Assembly: GCA_013816275.1 (NCBI GenBank)
Contig: JACDER010000093.1
Span: 1-6,214, forward strand
Direction of reading: 5' to 3'
DNA from: Actinomycetota bacterium
Lineage (GTDB): Bacteria; Actinomycetota; Thermoleophilia; Gaiellales; Gaiellaceae
DNA length: 6,214 nt
Position 1 is the first letter of the stretch. Every line of letters begins with the position of its first letter. The translations under genes and the position numbers were made by a program. A model generated the notes under the pieces. That model made no database searches. It had not been told where the DNA came from and was given only the letters and a program-made list of their open reading frames with translations. Below are positions 1 through 6,214 of the stretch, in pieces.

Positions 1-1887
<1,887 letters not shown>

Positions 1888-1891
<4 letters not shown>

Positions 1892-2331
1892 GCGAGCCTC
1901 TTCACGATGATCGGCACGCGCCCGTGGGGGGCGGGTCGGGCCATGATCGGGAACACGATCTTGAGCAGGCCCTGCTCGTAGGACGCCGTTCCATTCTGCG
2001 TCTCGACGTCGTCGGTGAGTGCGATCCGCCGCTCGAAGGGGCCGTAGTCGATCTCCATCTGCTGGTAGACCTGGCCGCCCGTCCTCGCTCGAGGGCGCCG
2101 GCGCTCGCCGCTGACCTGGAGCGAGCGGTCCGAGGCGATCACATGCACCGTCTCGGGATCGATTCCGGGCAGCTCGACGACCACGACCAGCTGGGCGGGA
2201 TCGACGGTGCGGAAGCAGTCGACAGCGGGCCGGAAGCAGCGGCGCGCGGAGAAGCGCGGCGCGCGCCAGACCTCGTTGAAGAGGTCCTCCAGCTCGTTCC
2301 GCAGACGGTCGATGTCCTTACGTGCAGTCAC
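1888..2331 (-). CDS. Small heat-shock protein, Hsp20/alpha-crystallin family
   Basis: This 147-aa protein should be an ATP-independent holdase chaperone that binds unfolding proteins in large cytoplasmic oligomers. Residues 1-33 form the variable N-terminal arm (KDIDRLRNELEDLFNEVW, a typical amphipathic start). The alpha-crystallin domain runs from about 34 to 132, with the VVVELPGID strand-turn at 50-58, SLQVSGERR at 70-78, GPFERRIAL at 97-105 and the family signature GLLKIVFP at 121-128. A C-terminal VPIIV at 139-143 resembles the IXI/V oligomerisation anchor. The start is GTG at 2331; no other in-frame start precedes the domain. GGGAGG at 2349-2344 is the likely ribosome-binding site, but its 12-nt spacing is long and it lies in a potential hairpin. 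The gene comes first in an operon with lon (4-bp stop/start overlap), which fits a hold-then-degrade partnership. Two cysteines (C32, C39) near the start of the domain are unusual for the family. Confidence 0.93.
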
Positions 2332-2333
2332 AA

Positions 2334-2354
2334 GGAAAGGGTACCTCCCGGTAC
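2334..2354 (-). promoter_or_regulatory. hsp20 ribosome-binding site in a foldable leader (candidate RNA thermometer)
   Basis: On the minus strand the presumed Shine-Dalgarno GGGAGG (2349-2344) can be masked in two mutually exclusive ways. Fold A is GUACC (2354-2350), loop GGGA, GGUAC (2345-2341): five Watson-Crick pairs closed by a GNRA-type tetraloop. Fold B is GGGAGG (2349-2344), loop UACC, CUUUCC (2339-2334): six pairs including two G-U wobbles, ending 2 nt before the GTG start. Small heat-shock genes are the classic targets of RNA thermometers (ROSE, fourU and related elements), so masking of this site is plausible. The stems are short, and the function is inferred. Confidence 0.4.
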
Positions 2355-2373
2355 GCAGCCGACCGACCTCAGA

Positions 2374-2395
2374 TAACTTAGTGCTCCCTAACTTA
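2374..2395. promoter_or_regulatory. Near-palindromic putative operator between hsp20-lon and mmpL
   Basis: The site reads TAACTTAG-N6-CTAACTTA, and the two arms match as an inverted repeat at 7 of 8 positions. It also contains an exact direct repeat TAACTTA at 2374-2380 and 2389-2395. Each repeat fits the TANNNT -10 pattern on both strands (TAACTT on plus, TAAGTT on minus), so a bound protein could block divergent promoters at once. The right arm ends on the A of the mmpL start codon. The TTAG/CTAA arms recall MarR/SlyA-type sites, but the spacing differs from the SlyA consensus. No convincing -35 element is visible in either direction. No cognate regulator is in the window. Confidence 0.5.
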
Positions 2396-4578
2396 TGGAG
2401 CGGCTGACGAGGCTAATGATCCGCTTCCGCTGGGCCGTCCTCGCGGCCTGGCTGGTTGCGCTCCTCGCCGGAGGATTCGCGAGCACCAAGCTGAGCGGCC
2501 TCCTGGCCAACAGCTTCACGGTTCCCGGAACCGACTCGGAGCGCGTGCGGGAGGTGCTGTCTAGCGACTTCGGCGACCGCAGCGACGGAAGCTTCACGGT
2601 CGTCTTCCAGGTTCCGGGTTCCTCGGACACGAAGCTCAGCAGAGACCTGCAGGAGAGCGTCGATCGAGCCGCGCACGTCGTTCCGACCGCGCACGCCACC
2701 GAGCTGCGGGCGGGAGGACCGCATCTCCTGTACGGAGACGTGACGTCGAGATTGACGCTCTCCGATGCGAAGGGGTACTCGGACGACCTGCTGAACGCGA
2801 TCGGGCAGCCCCCCGGCGTGCACGCCTACGTGACCGGGGCGGCGGCGATCCAGGCCGGCCTCGATCCGATCTTCAACTCCGATCTCGCCCGAGGAGAGTC
2901 GATCGCGCTGCCGATCGCGCTGCTCGTGCTGCTGGCCGTCTTCGGGCTCTCGTGGGCGATCACGATGCCGTTCATCTTCGCCGGCTCGACGATCATGGGG
3001 ACGCTCGGGATCGTCTATCTGCTCGCCCACGAGATGACGATGGCGACCTACGTGACGAACCTCGTCCAGCTGATCGGGCTGGGGATCGCGATCGACTACT
3101 CGCTGCTGATCGTGTACCGCTTCCGGGAGGAGCTCGAGCGTCCAGGCTCGGTGGACGACGCGATCGTGCGGACGATGGCGACGGCGGGCCGCGCCGTGAT
3201 CTTCTCGGGCGCTACCGTCGCGATCGGGCTCGCCTTGCTGCTCGCGATGCCGATCCCGTTCATGCGCTCGATGGGAGTGGGCGGTTTTCTCATCCCGCTG
3301 GTCTCGGTCGCCGCCGCGGCAACGCTCCAGCCGGCACTGCTCGCCATCTACGGCCGGCGCGGCACGAAGCGGGTCCACGTCGCCGCCTTCCTGCGCGAGC
3401 GGTTTCACGTGCCGTTGCCTGCGTTCAGGGGCACGAGCGATCCCGAGCAGGGCTTCTGGGCCCGGCTCGCGCGGGCGATCATGCGGCGGCCGGTCCTCTT
3501 CCTCACGGTCGGGGTAGCGCTGCTGCTGGCCGCCGCCGTGCCGGTCTTCGCCCTCCAGCTCACACCGGGCAGCGTCCACGGGATTCCCAGGTCTCCGCAG
3601 GCCGTGCGCGGCTTCGACCTGCTGACGAAAGCCGTCGGCCCAGGCGTCGTCTCGCCTTCGCAGGTGCTGGTCGACGCCGGCCCGCGTGGGAACGTCCTCT
3701 CGCAGCAAACCCAGCAGGCGGTGGGGCAGTTCATCCAGCGCGTTCAGGCTGACCCGGAGATCGCTCACGTCTTCTACACGCCGGGAGGGCGGTTCGTCGA
3801 CCCCTCCCACCGCTACGCGCAGGTGATCGTCGCCGGAAAGCACGAGTACGGTGACGAGCCCTCCCAGCGCTTCGTGAAACGGCTACGGAGCCGGATCATC
3901 CCGTCGGTCACCTGGCCCAACGGGGTGGTCGTGAGGGCCGGCGGCGGCCCACCTCAGGGGGTGGACTTCCTCCACCGGTCGTACAGCACCTTTCCCTGGC
4001 TCGTCGTGGGCGTCCTCGTCCTGACCTACTTCCTGCTGCTGCGCGCGTTCCGGTCGCTGATCCTCCCGCTCAAGGCCGTGATCCTGAACCTGCTCTCGGT
4101 CGCGGCCGCGTACGGGATGCTCGTGATCGTCTTCCGCTGGGGCGCGGGGAAGGAGATCGCGGGGCTGTACCAGTTCTCCCAGATCGAGGGCTGGATCCCC
4201 ATCTTCCTGTTCGCGATGCTGTTCGGGCTCTCGATGGACTACGAGGTGTTCCTCGTCACCCGGATGCGGGAGGCCTGGGACGAACGAGGCGACAACGCGC
4301 GCGCGGTCGCGGAGGGGCTCGAGCGCACGGGCCGGATCGTGACCGCGGCGGCGATCATCATGGTGGCCGCGTTCTCGGGCTTCGTCGCGGGGCGCGTGCT
4401 CGGGCTACAGGAGTTCGGAATGGGCCTCGCCGTCGCGATCTTCGTCGACGCGACGATCGTGCGCGCGCTGCTCGTGCCCTCCCTGATGGCGCTCTTCGGC
4501 CGTTGGAACTGGTGGCTGCCTGCGCGGGTCGCCAGGATCCTTCGCGTCAAGGCCTCACCGCTGCCGGCGGAACGCTAG
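2395..4578 (+). CDS. MMPL/RND-family inner-membrane transporter
   Basis: This is a 727-aa proton-driven membrane transporter of the MmpL type, a family known in actinobacteria for exporting lipids, siderophores or drugs. The layout is the usual duplication. TM1 is at about 11-30, followed by an extracytoplasmic domain at about 35-165 starting with the family motif FTVPGTDSER (41-50). A first helix bundle lies at about 168-320. TM7 is near 365-388, a second extracytoplasmic domain is at about 390-530, and a second bundle is at about 533-705. The paired Asp-Tyr residues thought to relay protons are present in both halves: D234-Y235 (GIAIDYSLLIVYRFREE) and D615-Y616 (FGLSMDYEVFLVTRMRE). The C-terminal GRWNWWLP (702-709) is typical, and the length is normal for non-mycobacterial members. 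ATG at 2395 has no Shine-Dalgarno and directly abuts the palindrome; a second ATG at 2416 is possible. The gene is divergent from hsp20. The substrate cannot be inferred. Confidence 0.95.
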   Translation: MERLTRLMIRFRWAVLAAWLVALLAGGFASTKLSGLLANSFTVPGTDSERVREVLSSDFGDRSDGSFTVVFQVPGSSDTKLSRDLQESVDRAAHVVPTAHATELRAGGPHLLYGDVTSRLTLSDAKGYSDDLLNAIGQPPGVHAYVTGAAAIQAGLDPIFNSDLARGESIALPIALLVLLAVFGLSWAITMPFIFAGSTIMGTLGIVYLLAHEMTMATYVTNLVQLIGLGIAIDYSLLIVYRFREELERPGSVDDAIVRTMATAGRAVIFSGATVAIGLALLLAMPIPFMRSMGVGGFLIPLVSVAAAATLQPALLAIYGRRGTKRVHVAAFLRERFHVPLPAFRGTSDPEQGFWARLARAIMRRPVLFLTVGVALLLAAAVPVFALQLTPGSVHGIPRSPQAVRGFDLLTKAVGPGVVSPSQVLVDAGPRGNVLSQQTQQAVGQFIQRVQADPEIAHVFYTPGGRFVDPSHRYAQVIVAGKHEYGDEPSQRFVKRLRSRIIPSVTWPNGVVVRAGGGPPQGVDFLHRSYSTFPWLVVGVLVLTYFLLLRAFRSLILPLKAVILNLLSVAAAYGMLVIVFRWGAGKEIAGLYQFSQIEGWIPIFLFAMLFGLSMDYEVFLVTRMREAWDERGDNARAVAEGLERTGRIVTAAAIIMVAAFSGFVAGRVLGLQEFGMGLAVAIFVDATIVRALLVPSLMALFGRWNWWLPARVARILRVKASPLPAER

Positions 4579-4585
4579 GCCCGTC

Positions 4586-4605
4586 CTGCGGTTAGTGGAC
4601 CGCGG
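4586..4605. terminator. Weak hairpin at convergent gene ends
   Basis: CTGCGGT (4586-4592), a 6-nt loop and ACCGCGG (4599-4605) can form a 7-bp stem with one G-T wobble. It lies just after the mmpL stop and over the last codons of the small minus-strand gene. No T-run follows on either strand, so it is not a canonical intrinsic terminator. It may be a weak bidirectional end signal or chance in G+C-rich DNA. Confidence 0.22.
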
Positions 4606-4816
4606 CCCAGATCAGGAAGCCGAGGCCTACGGCCAGCGGGATGAAGGCCAGCCAGAGGACCTGGAACGCCCGCCGGTCGCCCGGCCTCGGGCCTGGCTCG
4701 GGCGTATACGGGTCACGCAGCGGCGCGGGCTGGCGCGGAAGCTCGTCCTCGCCTTCGATCACCTGGGGATCGTGCTGAACCTCGCGTTCCTCTCCCATCG
4801 CAGGCAGCCTACCCAT
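4592..4816 (-). CDS. Small hypothetical tail-anchored membrane protein
   Basis: I do not recognise a family for this protein of 74 aa (or 68 aa from the second ATG at 4798). The N-terminal part is acidic and polar (GEEREVQHD, IEGEDELP), then a Pro-rich stretch runs over about 28-46. A basic RPGDRR precedes one strong hydrophobic helix at about 51-72, and the chain ends 1-2 residues after it. This looks like a single-span protein with its N-terminus in the cytoplasm. Codons are strongly G/C-ending, as in the neighbours, which supports a real gene. The opposite-strand frame has no such protein-like pattern. The start at 4798 seems preferable: a TAGGCT hexamer (4811-4806) sits 7 nt upstream, as in leaderless actinobacterial transcripts. 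The gene is convergent with mmpL (13 bp between stops) and divergent from rmlA. Its role is unknown. Confidence 0.6.
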   Translation of the reverse strand: MGRLPAMGEEREVQHDPQVIEGEDELPRQPAPLRDPYTPEPGPRPGDRRAFQVLWLAFIPLAVGLGFLIWAAVH

Positions 4817-4830
4817 ACCATCTCGCCCCG
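4799..4830. promoter_or_regulatory. Compact divergent start region with -10-like hexamers
   Basis: Neither flanking start has a Shine-Dalgarno. TACCAT (4816-4821, plus) lies 9 nt before the rmlA ATG, and TAGGCT (4811-4806, minus) lies 7 nt before the ATG at 4798. Both fit the TANNNT -10 pattern at distances expected for leaderless or near-leaderless mRNAs. No clear -35 is visible on either side. If the small gene used its first ATG (4816), only 14 bp would separate the two genes. This call rests on short degenerate motifs. Confidence 0.3.
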
Positions 4831-5904
4831 ATGGAGCTGAAAGGCCTGATCCTCGCGGGCGGCGCGGGAACCCGGCTTCGCCCGCTGACGTATTCGAGTG
4901 CGAAGCAGCTCGTTCCGGTCGCCAACAAGCCCGTGCTCTTCTACGGGATCGAGGCGATGCGCGACGCCGGTATCCGGGACATCACCATCGTCATCTCGCC
5001 GGGCCAGCCCGGCATGGAGATCCGCAAACGGGCCGGCGACGGCTCCCAGTGGGGCCTGAAGGTCGGGTACGTGGAGCAAGGCGAGGCGCTCGGGCTCGCG
5101 CACGCGGTTCTCACCGGCGAGGAGGCAATCGGCGAGTCGCCGTTCGTGGTCTACCTCGGAGACAACCTCCTGCGCGACGGGATCCAGACGATGGTCGAGC
5201 AGTTCAAGAGCTCGCAGCCGGAGGCTCTGATCCTTCTCCAGCACGTCGACGACCCACGGGCATTCGGCGTCGCCGAGCTCGACGGCGACCGCGTTGTCCA
5301 GCTGACCGAGAAGCCGTCGGAACCGCGATCCGATCTGGCTCTGGTCGGCGTCTACATGTTTCAACCGGGCATCTTCGACGTCTGCCGCTCGCTGGAGCCC
5401 TCGCCGCGCGGCGAGTACGAGATCACCGAGGCGATCCAGGCTCTGATCGACCAGGGCAAGCGCGTCGAGCCGCACGTCGTGACCGGCTGGTGGAAGGACA
5501 CCGGGAAATGGGAGGACATGCTCGAGACGAACCGGCTCCTGCTCGACGCGATCGAGCCTCAGGTCGATGGCGAGCTGATCGATTCGCGAATCGAGGGACG
5601 CGTGTCGGTCGGCGAGGGCTCGACGCTCGAGCGCTGCCAGGTTCGAGGCCCGGTCGCGATCGGGGCCGGAGCGGTGCTCAAAGACGCGTACATCGGCCCG
5701 TATAGCGCGATCGCCGACGGCTGCCAGATCGAGCGCGCCGAGATCGAGAACTCGATCGTGCTCGAGAACTCGAAGATCACCGACCTGGAGCACCGGCTCG
5801 AGGGATCCCTGATCGGGCGGAATGTCGTGATCGGCGGGCAGAACTCGAAGCCGCGTGCCTACAGGATCCTGGTCGGCGATGACTCGAAGATCGGGATCCT
5901 GTGA
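4831..5904 (+). CDS. rmlA: Glucose-1-phosphate thymidylyltransferase, long form (RmlA type)
   Basis: This enzyme should condense dTTP and glucose-1-phosphate to dTDP-glucose and pyrophosphate, the first step toward dTDP-L-rhamnose and other dTDP-deoxysugars, in the cytoplasm. Of its 357 aa, residues 1-240 form the nucleotidyltransferase fold. This has the nucleotide-binding loop LAGGAGTRLRPLT (8-20) with K25 in SSAKQLVPV, YLGDN at 108-112 (D111 as metal ligand), EKP at 160-162, GEYEITEA at 194-201 and WWKDTGKWEDML at 220-231 (D223 as second metal ligand). Residues about 245-355 are hexapeptide repeats of a left-handed beta-helix. The roughly 290-aa short RmlA lacks this tail, so this is the long form seen in deoxysugar clusters (StrD-like). 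A related UDP-sugar pyrophosphorylase activity cannot be fully excluded. ATG at 4831 gives the expected MELKGLILAGG start. The stop overlaps the next gene by GTGA. Confidence 0.92.
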   Translation: MELKGLILAGGAGTRLRPLTYSSAKQLVPVANKPVLFYGIEAMRDAGIRDITIVISPGQPGMEIRKRAGDGSQWGLKVGYVEQGEALGLAHAVLTGEEAIGESPFVVYLGDNLLRDGIQTMVEQFKSSQPEALILLQHVDDPRAFGVAELDGDRVVQLTEKPSEPRSDLALVGVYMFQPGIFDVCRSLEPSPRGEYEITEAIQALIDQGKRVEPHVVTGWWKDTGKWEDMLETNRLLLDAIEPQVDGELIDSRIEGRVSVGEGSTLERCQVRGPVAIGAGAVLKDAYIGPYSAIADGCQIERAEIENSIVLENSKITDLEHRLEGSLIGRNVVIGGQNSKPRAYRILVGDDSKIGIL

Positions 5905-6214
5905 TCGAGGGAATCCAGCTCGTCCCGCTCCGCCGCTTCGAGGATGAGCGCGGATGGTTCATGCAGATTCGACAGGAGAGCTCGATGCCGAAGCCGACGA
6001 AGCAGACGAACGTCTCCTTCTCGCGCCGGGGTGTGATCCGCGGGTTGCACTACCACGAGCGTGGCCAGGATGACCTGTTCGTCTGTCTCCGCGGCACGGC
6101 TCGGGTCGTCCTGCTCGATCTCGAGAGCGGCGAGACGTTCTCGGTCGACCTCGGCGACGACAATCCGGTCGCCGTCTACGTCCCCGGGACGCTTGCGCAC
6201 GGCTTCGAGGCAAT
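5901..6214 (+). CDS. RmlC-like dTDP-4-dehydrorhamnose 3,5-epimerase family protein, truncated by window edge
   Basis: The first 104 residues of a cupin-fold sugar epimerase are present; RmlC itself is about 180-200 aa. Family features are FEDERGWF (13-20), NVSFSRRGVIRGLHYH (37-52) with H50 at the position of the catalytic-base His, and GTLAHGFEA (96-104), which matches the usual GFAHGF. The motif that is normally Q-x-K-L-V-R reads QDDLFV (56-61), so the conserved active-site Lys is replaced by D58. This may mean a subfamily with a changed reaction or substrate, and I therefore give no gene symbol. The start is GTG at 5901 inside the rmlA stop (GTGA), with a weak GGGA 4 nt upstream; the next ATG (5961) would remove conserved residues. 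Tight coupling with rmlA supports a role in dTDP-deoxysugar synthesis. Confidence 0.85.
   Translation, partial: MIEGIQLVPLRRFEDERGWFMQIRQESSMPKPTKQTNVSFSRRGVIRGLHYHERGQDDLFVCLRGTARVVLLDLESGETFSVDLGDDNPVAVYVPGTLAHGFEA

Noticed and set aside
2378..2386. Possible CIRCE half-site TTAGTGCTC upstream of hsp20
   Set aside because: It differs from TTAGCACTC at two positions and the partner arm GAGTGCTAA is absent after a 9-nt spacer. No HAIR-type (HspR) inverted repeat was found either.
2378..2396. Possible IdeR/DtxR iron box on the minus strand
   Set aside because: By eye only about 12 of 19 positions agree with the consensus, and the palindrome centre does not coincide with that of an iron box. 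The simple TTAG/CTAA palindrome explains the sequence better.
2416..2418. Alternative ATG start for mmpL
   Set aside because: The nearby GAGG is only 3 nt upstream, too close to serve well. The seven extra residues from 2395 match the usual short amphipathic lead-in of MMPL proteins. The choice is not certain.
2413..3843. Minus-strand open frame of 476 codons inside mmpL
   Set aside because: Its product is an Arg/Asp/Gln-rich chain with no fold-like pattern, while the plus frame is a complete MMPL transporter.
5745..5772. Direct repeat GAGAACTCGA within rmlA
   Set aside because: It encodes successive turns of the left-handed beta-helix, so it reflects protein repeat structure rather than a DNA element.
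4759..5793. Minus-strand open frame of 344 codons opposite rmlA
   Set aside because: It is the mirror of a complete nucleotidyltransferase and also overlaps the small membrane gene in another frame; no motif supports it.

Overview
The window is G+C-rich DNA from a bacterium, most likely a high-GC actinobacterium. A Thermoleophilia-type lineage (Gaiellales or Solirubrobacterales) is my best guess. This rests on inference: strong G/C bias at third codon positions, GTG starts, several starts with no Shine-Dalgarno but a TANNNT hexamer just upstream, an actinobacterial-style MMPL transporter, and a long-form RmlA next to a divergent RmlC-like protein. Nothing in the sequence fixes the taxon.

Left part (1-2331, minus strand): a two-gene protein quality-control operon. 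An Hsp20/alpha-crystallin small heat-shock protein (GTG start at 2331) is followed by the ATP-dependent protease Lon, and the two overlap by an ATGA tetranucleotide (1888-1891). Lon leaves the window at its C-terminal end. The N-terminal substrate-binding domain and the whole AAA+ module are present. The Ser-Lys protease core is outside. The hsp20 leader can fold so that its ribosome-binding site is hidden, which makes it a candidate RNA thermometer.

Middle (2332-4578): a 63-bp divergent intergenic region carries a 22-bp near-palindrome, which also contains a 7-bp direct repeat. It abuts the start of a 727-aa MMPL/RND-family membrane transporter on the plus strand. No regulator gene lies in the window.

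Right part (4579-6214): a small minus-strand gene encodes a single-span, tail-anchored membrane protein of 68-74 aa, convergent with mmpL. It is divergent from a plus-strand nucleotide-sugar pair: a long-form glucose-1-phosphate thymidylyltransferase (RmlA type, with a left-handed beta-helix tail), then, overlapping by GTGA, an RmlC-like cupin epimerase cut by the right edge. The pair suggests dTDP-L-rhamnose or a related dTDP-deoxysugar, probably for a surface polysaccharide. RmlB and RmlD homologues would be expected further right.

The coding content is mostly of known families, and I saw no mobile element, CRISPR array or RNA gene. The most interesting points are regulatory: the hsp20 leader, the palindrome shared by hsp20-lon and mmpL, and the Lys-to-Asp change in the RmlC-like protein. 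Apart from these short intergenic regions the window is fully coding, and there is no gene-free stretch longer than about 65 bp.
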